Below, in pieces: positions 32,548-39,555 of a stretch of 58,119 bases of DNA. Within the stretch, counting starts at the first letter, position 1. Every line of letters starts with the position of its first letter. The translations under genes and the position numbers were made by a program. Under the pieces are notes generated by a model, which saw only the letters and a program-made list of their open reading frames with translations, searched no databases and was not told where the DNA came from. The stretch is from a virus, in the IMG/VR virus record IMGVR_UViG_3300046167_000289, positions 1 through 58,119 of that record; one strand, 5' to 3'.

Positions 32548-33218
32548 TACATAGATAAACTATATTATTTATTTATAGTAGCAAAACAAAAATTAATTAT
32601 TTAGTTATATTAATATACAGAGTTGTAGTTCTCTTTAACCTACCAAACTTTAGTCATAATCGTAAGGCTATTGGTTCAGATACATTAAGTCTCCTTAGTA
32701 ATTGCATCTATAACCTTTATAGTCTTCGTAGCACCCAATAGATATTCAAACTAACGAGCATACCAGTTATATCAGTTAACTAACAATTAACATACATTAA
32801 GACTTTAGGAGGGTGCATATCTAACCATCGAGCATATAATTATATTTTCAAAATTAGTTTACCTGTTTATAACAAAAAGATATTAGACTATAATCAGTCT
32901 TGGACTAATTATTATATTTTCAAAATTGATATGTCAGTTTTAAACGAAAAGATATTTGACTTATGGTTGAATTCATCGAAGTGACATACTACACAATCCT
33001 AATCTTTGATTTACGCCATTATCTCTATCTATGTGGTATGTTAGTATACATTTAATATTTGAGTGGCTTAGAATGGCTTATATTGAGTTTTGAATATCGG
33101 TTTAAATTCCTATAATATATCCCCATACAGAACCAAGCAATTAAAAAAATAACTGTATAAAAAAATACTATTACAAAATGAATTATAATAGTATTAATTA
33201 ATAGGTTAAAATGTAGTT
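32548..33218. other. Non-coding region of about 670 bases with internal repeats
   Basis: No credible gene on either strand between the convergent 52-residue and 55-residue genes. It contains a 72-bp-period duplication (32839-32890 and 32911-32962). A second, weaker pair starts ACATTAAG at 32682 and 32794. It is less AT-biased than other gaps here. A structured RNA, origin or packaging-related site is possible; there is no clear terminator for either operon. Confidence 0.55.
32839..32962. repeat. Two direct repeats of period 72 bp
   Basis: ATTATATTTTCAAAATT occurs at 32839-32855 and 32911-32927. AAAAGATATTnGACT follows at 32875-32889 and 32947-32961. Both parts are 72 bases apart, so the unit was duplicated and the middle has diverged. 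The ATTTTCAAAAT core is palindromic. Confidence 0.65.
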
Positions 33219-33386
33219 TTAATTTTCTTTGTAAGCATCAAACCCTATAACCTCAACGAAACCCATATCTAAACTATTTAATAGTTGTTTATATATTTTA
33301 GTTCGTTTGGGATGTTTACAGTCTCTTATGCCTGCAATGTGTTTTGTACCGCCTTCTTTAAAGTAGTAGTGAAATTGTATTTTCAT
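33219..33386 (-). CDS. Small hypothetical protein, 55 aa
   Basis: ATG at 33386, reading MKIQFHYYFKEGGTKHIAG, then RDCKHPKRTKIYKQLLNSLD. A compact mixed protein with no recognised family. Last gene of the GP88 operon. Confidence 0.55.
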   Translation of the reverse strand: MKIQFHYYFKEGGTKHIAGIRDCKHPKRTKIYKQLLNSLDMGFVEVIGFDAYKEN

Positions 33387-33389
33387 ATA

Positions 33390-33593
33390 TTAAAAAGTTA
33401 TTTTATTAAATTGTTTTTTTATACAGCTTATTGCCTTGAAACTTTCGAACCTATTTTTATATCGATACAAATCATTTGTTAGTACATAGCTTTCGATATA
33501 AGTTTTATGCTCGTTTAAATTGTAGCAAATAAAACCTTTATTTGTTGTTAGTAATTTGATTGTTAAATTAGTGTTAGTTCTTATGGTATCCAT
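33390..33593 (-). CDS. 67-aa protein, LTNDL family member 1
   Basis: It shares a pattern with the 67-residue protein at 35364-35567: TT-K-FI-Y in the N-terminal half, then LTNDL-R and F, and a basic C-terminal KKQ. Both lie in operons driven from the twin array loci. Size and charge suit a nucleic-acid-binding regulator, but the function is not known. Confidence 0.6.
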   Translation of the reverse strand: MDTIRTNTNLTIKLLTTNKGFICYNLNEHKTYIESYVLTNDLYRYKNRFESFKAISCIKKQFNKITF

Positions 33594-33605
33594 ATTGTTT
33601 TGTTT

Positions 33606-34223
33606 TTAGTGATAGATTAATCCTACTTTGTTGTTATTTGGGTTGATGTATTTTGATGCAAACAAATCTATTTTTGAAGCGTTGATATATCCCGCTTTTT
33701 TTAGTTCTGTTTCTGTTTTAAAAATCTTTGTATGGCGGTCTTTATTTTTATCTATTAAATTAGTTTGTTTACCACTGTCCGAAAATATAAAATCAAAATT
33801 GTTTGGTATTGAATCGCTATTGTTTTTTACGATGGAAATGCTATTTGTATAAGCATAAAATTTAACGTTTGGCAATTGCTCGGCAATCTGCATCCAATCT
33901 AAAAAATACTTATTAGAATAAAAATCTCCGCTATCGTGTACCCTTAAAAAATCAACACGCTTTTTTATTATTTCCGCTTTCATTATCTCAATGAAATCTT
34001 TTTGCTTTGTTAAATTATATCTTTGCTCAAAAACCTTTGCAACGTTTGACCAAACATAAGCACCTTTTTTAGCGTAACAAAATTTAATACATTTATCCGC
34101 AAAAGGGCAAGTAATTTTCCCCTTACTTGTTTTATATGCCGTTATCCCAAAGTTAAAGACTCTTAATCCGAGTTCCTTTGATGTCTTTTTTAATTTACTG
34201 TTTTGTGTTATTATTGATTTCAT
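33606..34223 (-). CDS. Gene product 88 (GP88)-like protein
   Basis: 205 residues. KITCPFADKCIKFCYAKKGAY (Cys 39, 45 and 49) followed by FLRVHDSGDFYS (93-103) and VKFYAYTNS are the signature of the phage GP88 family. The conserved Cys cluster suggests a metal or iron-sulfur site; the reaction is unknown. It is part of the operon from the promoter at 34580 and has a CATAATTAT leader. Identification is solid at family level. Confidence 0.8.
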   Translation of the reverse strand: MKSIITQNSKLKKTSKELGLRVFNFGITAYKTSKGKITCPFADKCIKFCYAKKGAYVWSNVAKVFEQRYNLTKQKDFIEIMKAEIIKKRVDFLRVHDSGDFYSNKYFLDWMQIAEQLPNVKFYAYTNSISIVKNNSDSIPNNFDFIFSDSGKQTNLIDKNKDRHTKIFKTETELKKAGYINASKIDLFASKYINPNNNKVGLIYH

Positions 34224-34234
34224 AATTATATGTA

Positions 34235-34390
34235 TTAAAAAGGTAATTCTACTAATTTATTAATAAGTTTTATTTTTTCGTTTGCTATTTCTGTTTGGAT
34301 TTCAATCTCTAATTTATCGATATGATGCAATAAATATAAATTGTCTGTTGCCGTTGCAAAATCTCTAATTTGTTGTATTGTTTCTTTCAT
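34235..34390 (-). CDS. Small helical protein, 51 aa
   Basis: ATG at 34390, reading MKETIQQIRDFATATDNLYL and ending with KLINKLVELPF. It is a charged helix with no recognised family, in the GP88 operon. Confidence 0.5.
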   Translation of the reverse strand: MKETIQQIRDFATATDNLYLLHHIDKLEIEIQTEIANEKIKLINKLVELPF

Positions 34391-34394
34391 TGTT

Positions 34395-34538
34395 TTAATT
34401 TTTAAAATGTATTTTGTGAATACTTAAAGTTTTTAGTGTTGGATATATCCAATTTTGTTTTACTCCTTGAATCTGAAGAGATTGTATTAATAAAAATTTT
34501 AAGTTTAAAAAATCATTAATGTTTGATTGATTTGTCAT
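34395..34538 (-). CDS. Small hypothetical protein, 47 aa
   Basis: ATG at 34538, reading MTNQSNINDFLNLKFLLIQ and ending KIHFKN. First frame after the promoter at 34580-34609, about 40 bases downstream of its -7 box. No family recognised. Confidence 0.5.
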   Translation of the reverse strand: MTNQSNINDFLNLKFLLIQSLQIQGVKQNWIYPTLKTLSIHKIHFKN

Positions 34539-34579
34539 AATTTTTATTTTTAATTTGTTATTAATTCTTATTTACATTT

Positions 34580-34609
34580 CAAAGATACAACTTATTTTGG
34601 AATAAACAA
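34580..34609 (-). promoter_or_regulatory. Leftward promoter of array locus A
   Basis: Minus strand TTG (34607-34609), 19 bases, TATCTTTG (34580-34587). It drives the GP88 operon and matches the position of the 36957-36986 promoter in locus B. Confidence 0.8.
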
Positions 34610-34682
34610 CAAAAAACCAAAAAAAATGTAAAAATAACACAAAAATAATTTTTCAACGTTTTTAGCTGATGTATCAAAACTT

Positions 34683-34690
34683 TAAATTTG
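34683..34690 (+). promoter_or_regulatory. Rightward -7 box of array locus A
   Basis: TAAATTTG on the plus strand, in the same place as the rightward promoter of locus B (37051-37058). The -33 position holds TTT rather than TTG, so it is weaker or degenerate. Confidence 0.5.
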
Positions 34691-34708
34691 AAGTATAATT
34701 TTAAAGTA

Positions 34709-34867
34709 ATGAACGCATACGCAACTACAATAATTTTTTCACATACACAAATAAATTTACTATTTATTTTCAGTCTAAATAAGCTATTTAGAAGCGTTCC
34801 AAATAACAAAAATACCCCCATCATATTAAACGACCCCCATTATATTAAACATAGGGCATCATATTAA
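34709..34867 (+). CDS. Small ORF of array locus A, 52 aa
   Basis: It reads MNAYATTIIFSHTQINLLF and ends TPIILNDPHYIKHRASY. Its C-terminal part is encoded by the array repeats and ends in the same TCATATTAA as the frame in locus B, giving similar peptides (PIILN, PHYIKH, SY). It may be a real small protein or a by-product of the repeats. Confidence 0.35.
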   Translation: MNAYATTIIFSHTQINLLFIFSLNKLFRSVPNNKNTPIILNDPHYIKHRASY

Positions 34868-34905
34868 ACACCCCTCCATATTAAACAATCCCCATTATAT
34901 TAAAC
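34815..34905. repeat. 19-bp repeat array A (five units)
   Basis: Five units of CCCCATYATATTAAAC end at 34831, 34850, 34869, 34886 and 34905, so the period is 19, 19, 17 and 19 bases. Read on the minus strand each is GTTTAATATRATGGGG. The array lies between the rightward -7 box and the terminator at 34912. The same unit is found in array B. Confidence 0.85.
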
Positions 34906-34911
34906 ATAAAG

Positions 34912-34944
34912 CAAAAAAAAAGCCTCGTTAAAGGCTTTCTTTGT
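34912..34944. terminator. Bidirectional terminator after array A
   Basis: AAAGCCT (34919-34925) pairs with AGGCTTT (34932-34938). An A run lies on the left and a T-rich run on the right, so it can stop both the leftward 35.1-36.9 kb operon and a rightward transcript through array A. Confidence 0.75.
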
Positions 34945-34945
34945 T

Positions 34946-35149
34946 TTAATACCATTCTAAAAAATTAATAATTGAATCGTATTCACTATAGATTGATTCG
35001 TTATTGTATTTAGACTCGTAAAACTCTTTATAGTATCCTTTAATGGATGGAAAGGCATCATCATAGGGTAACTCCTTTAGAGGATGTTTTGTGTCTGCAA
35101 ACTGCGTTAAATTGTAGAATAGAAATTCGTGATAATTTATTGTTGTCAT
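34946..35149 (-). CDS. Small hypothetical acidic protein, 67 aa
   Basis: It reads MTTINYHEFLFYNLTQFADT and ends EYDSIINFLEWY. Aromatic and acidic with no recognised family. Last gene of the operon from the 36957 promoter; the terminator follows immediately. Confidence 0.6.
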   Translation of the reverse strand: MTTINYHEFLFYNLTQFADTKHPLKELPYDDAFPSIKGYYKEFYESKYNNESIYSEYDSIINFLEWY

Positions 35150-35152
35150 ATC

Positions 35153-35359
35153 TTATAATTGTTTTAAGGTTTCTTTTAATCTATCTTTTAAATCTTTGTT
35201 TTCTTTGTTCACCTCTTTAATAGCTAAATAGAGTAAGGAATCTAAATCTTGTAGTAAATTACGAGCATTGAATACTACTGTATTATTGTCATTTTGAATA
35301 TGTACTTCGCCATCTTGCGACCAAATTGTGTGTGTTTCGTGTATATATGTATGTTTCAT
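35153..35359 (-). CDS. Small hypothetical protein, 68 aa
   Basis: N-terminal beta hairpin (THTIWSQDGEVHIQNDNNTVVFNARN), then a charged helix (LLYLAIKEVNKENKDLKDRLKETLKQL) with heptads. No family recognised. It lies three bases from the next gene. Confidence 0.6.
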   Translation of the reverse strand: MKHTYIHETHTIWSQDGEVHIQNDNNTVVFNARNLLQDLDSLLYLAIKEVNKENKDLKDRLKETLKQL

Positions 35360-35363
35360 AATC

Positions 35364-35567
35364 TTATAAATTTATATTAATTATTCTTAATTGTTTTTTT
35401 ACTATATCAGTCAGCAGAAACTTACTGTTGATGCCAAACTTTTTTCTATGCCTTGTCAAATCATTTGTAAGAATCATCTTATCAAGATTATTATTTGTTT
35501 CAGTATAGACTATAAAATCTTTTTTAGTAGTGTAGATTTGTACTGCTTTAAGGATGTTTATGTTCAT
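35364..35567 (-). CDS. 67-aa protein, LTNDL family member 2
   Basis: Related to the protein at 33390-33593 (shared YTTKKDFIVYTE-like half, LTNDLTRHRKKFG and a basic IVKKQLRI end). The start is fixed by the AACTAAATAATATG leader. Its operon begins at array locus B, while member 1 belongs to the operon of array locus A. Confidence 0.62.
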   Translation of the reverse strand: MNINILKAVQIYTTKKDFIVYTETNNNLDKMILTNDLTRHRKKFGINSKFLLTDIVKKQLRIININL

Positions 35568-35590
35568 ATTATTTAGTTTTATTGTTTCTA

Positions 35591-36028
35591 TTAATCTTCA
35601 AATAATGTTTCTATCTTATACTGCACATCATCTATTCCACTTAAAATATCTTGTACATCATCGTGGTAATCATCATTATGGCTTTTAGTTAAATCCATTA
35701 TAATTCTGTAGGCATCATCTAATAGTTCGATTGATGTTTTTATATTCTGCTTTTTATTCTGTACCGTATTATACGCTTGAGAACCCGATTTTATAAGTTT
35801 ATCCCAATTATCAACCTCTCTTACTAATATATCATCATCATCTCTTGTCTCTATAATCTCAACAACATATTGTTCATTTGAGATGCAGTTACAAAGTATT
35901 TGTATTTGATATAAATCATCTTCTGCTACCCAATCTTTACCAAATATTTTTTCTGCTTGTCTTTCTAAATTGTTTCTTCCAACGAAGCCATATGTAGATG
36001 TATATCTACCTTCTAAATTATTTTTCAT
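35591..36028 (-). CDS. Hypothetical protein, 145 aa
   Basis: Acidic, mixed fold: LERQAEKIFGKDWVAEDDLYQIQ, IIETRDDDDILVREVDNWDKLI and a long C-terminal helix. No family recognised. Start set by the AACTAAATAATATG leader shared by four genes of this operon. Confidence 0.6.
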   Translation of the reverse strand: MKNNLEGRYTSTYGFVGRNNLERQAEKIFGKDWVAEDDLYQIQILCNCISNEQYVVEIIETRDDDDILVREVDNWDKLIKSGSQAYNTVQNKKQNIKTSIELLDDAYRIIMDLTKSHNDDYHDDVQDILSGIDDVQYKIETLFED

Positions 36029-36039
36029 ATTATTTAGTT

Positions 36040-36453
36040 TTAATTATAATTATTTTCATATTTTACATTTAACTGTTTGTACATTTGATAATCCATACCT
36101 ATTTGTTCTAAAATGTATTGTGTTGTTTCGCCATCTAAATCAGCAGATTTAAGTTTACTTATTAATACTTCAATTTTATTTACTTTTATAAATTGGACTA
36201 CTGCATCGTATGTAGTTTTAAACTTACTACCTATTGTTTCTATATGAAATAACTCTTCTACAGAATGGTCAGTATTGTTGCTTACTTTACATCTACTCTC
36301 GACTATTGTAAATTCATAACCAAGACTTTCTATCTTCTCAACTACACGCATCAGCCAATCCCAAGAGGTGTTATAGTTAGGTGTGACATACTCGCCCATC
36401 TCTTGATGGTCTTCCATTCCCATAAATTCTGCTATTAGTTTATTGTTATTCAT
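36040..36453 (-). CDS. Hypothetical protein, 137 aa
   Basis: I choose the ATG at 36453 because it carries the operon's AACTAAATAATATG leader; a longer frame from 36486 would overlap the previous gene. MNNNKLIAEFMGMEDHQEMGEYVTP begins it, followed by NTSWDWLMRVVEKIESLGY, a pattern seen in other phage hypothetical proteins. Confidence 0.65.
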   Translation of the reverse strand: MNNNKLIAEFMGMEDHQEMGEYVTPNYNTSWDWLMRVVEKIESLGYEFTIVESRCKVSNNTDHSVEELFHIETIGSKFKTTYDAVVQFIKVNKIEVLISKLKSADLDGETTQYILEQIGMDYQMYKQLNVKYENNYN

Positions 36454-36454
36454 A

Positions 36455-36916
36455 TTATTTAGTTTTGATTCCATATTGTTTTTCAATGTTATAATTAATT
36501 GCTCCTTTTATGGTGTTTTTAGGTGATTTTACCAAAAGCAATAGTCTTGCAATCTCTTCCATAACTTCTTCCTCTTTTGTCTCCTCGCAATAACAATCAC
36601 TATATCTTTCTATAAATAATTTTCTAACTAAATCCATATGATACCAATCCAAGCAATTTCCATACATCTGATTAAAATCTTCTCCTTTGCCATCATTCCA
36701 TTGTTTAACCCAATTTAGATATGGGGAATTATCACTAAACATAACCTCGTTAACAAGTTCACATATTGTATCGTAGTACATCTGATGACCACCTCCTCCA
36801 TCTAACCAAGCAAAATATTCAAGCCTTACAAGAGGATACATATCTGATGCACACGCACACAGAATCATATCATAATTTTCTTTAGTAATTTGTTTTTGTT
36901 TTTCGTTTAATAACAT
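36455..36916 (-). CDS. Hypothetical protein, 153 aa
   Basis: First gene of the early operon, about 40 bases after the -7 box at 36957. It is rich in Trp, Tyr and Cys (YLNWVKQWNDGKGEDFNQMYGNCLDWYH) and acidic. No family recognised. Start set by the AACTAAATAATATG-like leader. Confidence 0.62.
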   Translation of the reverse strand: MLLNEKQKQITKENYDMILCACASDMYPLVRLEYFAWLDGGGGHQMYYDTICELVNEVMFSDNSPYLNWVKQWNDGKGEDFNQMYGNCLDWYHMDLVRKLFIERYSDCYCEETKEEEVMEEIARLLLLVKSPKNTIKGAINYNIEKQYGIKTK

Positions 36917-36956
36917 ATTATTTAGTTTTAATAGATAACTTAATTGCTAACTGAGG

Positions 36957-36986
36957 CAAATATACATCTTTTTTTTAATTACACAA
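36957..36986 (-). promoter_or_regulatory. Leftward promoter of array locus B
   Basis: Minus strand TTG (36984-36986), 19 bases, TATATTTG (36957-36964). It drives the operon 36916-34946 and pairs with the divergent rightward promoter at 37029. Confidence 0.82.
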
Positions 36987-37028
36987 CAAAAAAAATAAAA
37001 AACTTCACAATTTAACTTTTTTTATGAA

Positions 37029-37058
37029 TTGCTACCTCTTAATACTATTCTAAATTTG
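37029..37058 (+). promoter_or_regulatory. Rightward promoter of array locus B
   Basis: TTG (37029-37031), 19 bases, TAAATTTG (37051-37058) on the plus strand, 42 bases from the leftward promoter. It reads into the conserved GCATACG box and the array, against the end of the large terminase gene. Confidence 0.65.
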
Positions 37059-37082
37059 TAACAGAACTTAATAAAGGAACAC

Positions 37083-37220
37083 GTGCATACGTCTACAACA
37101 ATTTTTTCATATAACAAAATAAATCTACTAATAAATTTTGGTATGAGTGATAACGAGTTGCACCCCATTATATTAAACATAGGATTACCCCATTATATTA
37201 AACATACCCCATCATATTAA
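37083..37220 (+). CDS. Small ORF of array locus B, 45 aa (GTG start)
   Basis: It reads from GTG and includes STTIFSYNKINLL and HPIILNIGLPHYIKHTPSY. The end aligns with the small frame of locus A, and the repeat spacing differs by 6 bases, which preserves the frame. Coding is possible but not shown. Confidence 0.3.
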   Translation: MHTSTTIFSYNKINLLINFGMSDNELHPIILNIGLPHYIKHTPSY

Positions 37221-37267
37221 ACAAAAAAAAAGGGAGACAAAATTAATTGACCCCCTTCATATTAAAC
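37163..37267. repeat. 19-bp repeat array B (four units)
   Basis: Units of CCCCATYATATTAAAC end at 37178, 37203, 37222 and 37267 (steps of 25, 19 and 45). The last is a variant (CCCCCTTCATATTAAAC). Same unit and orientation as array A. Confidence 0.8.
37223..37257 (-). terminator. Possible terminator after the large terminase gene
   Basis: On the minus strand GGGGG is followed 14 bases later by CTCCC and nine T. The stem is short with one G-T pair. It lies inside array B. Confidence 0.4.
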
Positions 37268-37276
37268 ATTTTATTT

Positions 37277-38488
37277 TTATCTTATCACATAAACTCCAGA
37301 GTTTACTCCTTGAACTAAATACATTAATCCATAACGGATTGCATCCAAAAAATGATTAAACTTATCTATTGGTGCTTCACCCTTATCTTTCCATACATAG
37401 TTGTTTAGCTCTCTTATTATACCGTGAGAACCTCTATCTACTATTATCTCATAATCTTGCATAAGTGCTATACCAGATAATATACTACCTTTCTTCTTTA
37501 CTGTAGGTTTTATGTTAAGACCCAATGTTTTCATCTCTGATATTAAACGTGGCTCACTATTATCACAAATAATTAAATCCATACCACACTCTCTTCTATT
37601 CATACCTGCTATCTCAGATGTGTTTAGATTAGGTTTTCCGTAGATTTCCTTAACCCAAACCTTTCTTGCGTTCTTATCTACCGAAATCTTCACAAGTGTC
37701 GTTAAATCGGCTGAAAATCCAAAATCTTGTCCATAGCAAGTAAGTTCTGTAGGAATAAAGTCTCCAACTCTCCATTTTCTTATAATAGTACCCTCTGCTT
37801 TCTCAAGCCAACCTCCTAATATTTGGTGCTGGTATTTATCTGGTCTCTTACGTTTCATCTCGTAAATTCTCTCTAAGAATGATTGAGATAAGTTCTTCTT
37901 ATTATCTTTGTAAGTTGTATGAACATAAGTAACGTTACCTTTAATCATATTAGAAGCTGCCAATACGTTTTCATTTTGGAAGAACCTCTGATATATCCAA
38001 TGCTCTTTAGTTGTTGGATTCAGTATAAGAATAACTCTGTTCTGTTTAGTTTGTGAACGTATAGAGAAGTCAATCTTATCAAATGTACCCTCATCTACAA
38101 GTTCCTCTGCTTCATCTACAACAAATGTTGTTATACCATTCAAGGATTTAAGTGCAGCAGTTTGGTTACCAGATGACGTTCTAATACCTTTAAATATTAT
38201 AGAGCTACCTGTCTTTAGGTTCATAATCTCATCTTTAGTTATCCTAAAGTCATCGTGAACTCCCATTAAGTTAATCTTCTCAATAAATTCAGGTATAATA
38301 GATGTATGTGCTGACATCATTGTATAACGTGAGAACAGTATCTTATGACCTTGTTCATAGGTTAGGTTAAGTAAGAATACGTTTATACCAAACGACTTAC
38401 CACTACCCCTACCTCCTGTAACAACAAAATACCTGCTATCATTCTTGAAAACAGGTATGTATTTTTCGTGTATGTCTATCTTACTCAT
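37277..38488 (-). CDS. terL: Terminase large subunit (PBSX/XtmB type)
   Basis: 403 residues. Walker A TGGRGSGKS (24-32), Walker B FVVDEAEEL (122-130), coupling motif around LILNPTT, and nuclease-domain acidic residues in YGQDFGFSADLTTL, LIICDNSEP and FNHFLDAIRYG. It packages DNA by ATP hydrolysis and cuts concatemers. It overlaps the small subunit by eight bases. Only one copy is in the window. Confidence 0.88.
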   Translation of the reverse strand: MSKIDIHEKYIPVFKNDSRYFVVTGGRGSGKSFGINVFLLNLTYEQGHKILFSRYTMMSAHTSIIPEFIEKINLMGVHDDFRITKDEIMNLKTGSSIIFKGIRTSSGNQTAALKSLNGITTFVVDEAEELVDEGTFDKIDFSIRSQTKQNRVILILNPTTKEHWIYQRFFQNENVLAASNMIKGNVTYVHTTYKDNKKNLSQSFLERIYEMKRKRPDKYQHQILGGWLEKAEGTIIRKWRVGDFIPTELTCYGQDFGFSADLTTLVKISVDKNARKVWVKEIYGKPNLNTSEIAGMNRRECGMDLIICDNSEPRLISEMKTLGLNIKPTVKKKGSILSGIALMQDYEIIVDRGSHGIIRELNNYVWKDKGEAPIDKFNHFLDAIRYGLMYLVQGVNSGVYVIR

Positions 38489-38867
38489 CCTTTGGTGTTA
38501 CGTCTATAATCTTCTCTTTAATCTTCTTACCCTCGATACTATCTCCAAAGAAATTAATTACAGGAGCATTAGGTTTCTTAGTAGAGGTTTCCTTGTCTTC
38601 ATCATAAGCATAGTCCATAAGTAATTTCATATGATTGTAGCTACCTTCTTTTGCTTTCTCAGCTAAACTCTCAAAAGCATTTACCTCACTACCAAATACA
38701 TTCTTGATAGCTTTCTTAGCATATTGCTTCTTACGATTCTTCTTAGCAGTATTCATTGCAGGTTTGTTAGACCTCTCTTTATCTGGTACAGGTAGCTTGG
38801 GAATAGATTTCTTTCTACTATTCCCTTTTCTACCATCTGTTGGCTTAATCTCTTGTGAATTACTCAT
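38481..38867 (-). CDS. Probable terminase small subunit
   Basis: 128 residues, very basic at the N-terminus (DGRKGNSRKKSIPKLPVPDKE, NTAKKNRKKQYAKKAIKN), then a helical segment (AFESLAEKAKEGSYNHMKLLMDYAYDEDKE). Directly upstream of and overlapping the large subunit, where the DNA-recognising small subunit usually lies. No classical helix-turn-helix is obvious. Confidence 0.6.
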   Translation of the reverse strand: MSNSQEIKPTDGRKGNSRKKSIPKLPVPDKERSNKPAMNTAKKNRKKQYAKKAIKNVFGSEVNAFESLAEKAKEGSYNHMKLLMDYAYDEDKETSTKKPNAPVINFFGDSIEGKKIKEKIIDVTPKDE

Positions 38868-38900
38868 ATTATGATAACTAATGTGTTGTTGTTTTGTTTT

Positions 38901-39143
38901 TTACAAATCATCTAAACACCAAATAGGTGTCATATCTCCAACCCAAGCAGAACTAACATTGTATTCAAAATACTCTAAAGCATCTTCCTCTGTCATACCA
39001 TCTGACATAAGAATACTTATACATAAACTTTTAGAGTATATCAATCTCATACTTTGGTTATCTAATCCAATTATAGCATTATCAAAACCATCAGCTTTTA
39101 ATAACTCTTCCTCATCAATAAATTCTAATATTTTATCTAACAT
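38901..39143 (-). CDS. Conserved phage hypothetical protein, 80 aa
   Basis: FDNAIIGLDNQSMRLIYSKSLCISILMSDGMTEEDALEYFEYNVSSAWVGDMTPIWC is a sequence type found in many unrelated phages. Function unknown. It occupies the place held by the methyltransferase gene in copy 1. Confidence 0.75.
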   Translation of the reverse strand: MLDKILEFIDEEELLKADGFDNAIIGLDNQSMRLIYSKSLCISILMSDGMTEEDALEYFEYNVSSAWVGDMTPIWCLDDL

Positions 39144-39153
39144 ATATTTGTTT

Positions 39154-39471
39154 TTAGCTATAGTAGTAATAGTTGTCTTGCTGACCTCTTTCAGCCTCGT
39201 AATAGTTCTTTGTAATCTCTATTTGATACTCCAACAGACCTGACAAGTAACCACATATAAAAGTAACATCTGCATCTGACAAAGGATAAACATCTTCTCC
39301 CTCTAATATCTCTATTCTTAACACTTCGTTTATGTCAAGAAATAAGTCTATTGTATAATCTTCTCCTTCATAATAGATAGAAACCTCATTAGGAAGTGGG
39401 TTCGAAGAAAAGCCTTCTGTTGAATATTCTGGTCTTATAGATAATATCTTATCTTTTAACTGCTCGGTCAT
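39154..39471 (-). CDS. Conserved hypothetical protein, 105 aa (copy 2)
   Basis: Homologue of 420-737, with changes such as DTYDLSDADLTF to DVYPLSDADVTF. Here it is the first gene behind the promoter, because the helicase and 71-residue genes are missing. Confidence 0.75.
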   Translation of the reverse strand: MTEQLKDKILSIRPEYSTEGFSSNPLPNEVSIYYEGEDYTIDLFLDINEVLRIEILEGEDVYPLSDADVTFICGYLSGLLEYQIEITKNYYEAERGQQDNYYYYS

Positions 39472-39499
39472 AATATTTGTTTTAATTGTTAGTAATACT

Positions 39500-39529
39500 C
39501 AAATCTACAATACTTTTTTGAATTGACAA
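39500..39529 (-). promoter_or_regulatory. Bacteroidota-type promoter (copy 2)
   Basis: Minus strand TTG (39527-39529), 19 bases, TAGATTTG (39500-39507). Same as 2621-2650 but followed by the 105-residue gene. Confidence 0.8.
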
Positions 39530-39533
39530 TGTT

Positions 39534-39555
39534 TTTTAACATTTCTTTAACATTT
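39534..39555. repeat. ATGTTAAAG direct-repeat element (copy 2, site 1)
   Basis: Corresponds to 2665-2686, with the two units intact. Confidence 0.45.

Noticed and set aside
33060-33125. Possible tRNA T-arm around the GGTTTAAATTCC sequence
   Set aside because: No acceptor stem, D-arm or anticodon arm could be paired around it.
34579-34824. Minus-strand hydrophobic frame of 81 codons
   Set aside because: It covers the promoters and conserved box of array locus A and is explained by A/T-rich DNA; the promoter would lie inside it.
34815-34905. CRISPR array
   Set aside because: The units are 16-17 bases with 2-9 bases between them, so there are no spacers, and no cas genes are present.
37229-37237. 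T7-like promoter start (AAAGGGAGA)
   Set aside because: Only the short initiation stretch matches, no phage-type RNA polymerase gene is seen, and it is better explained as a terminator stem inside array B.
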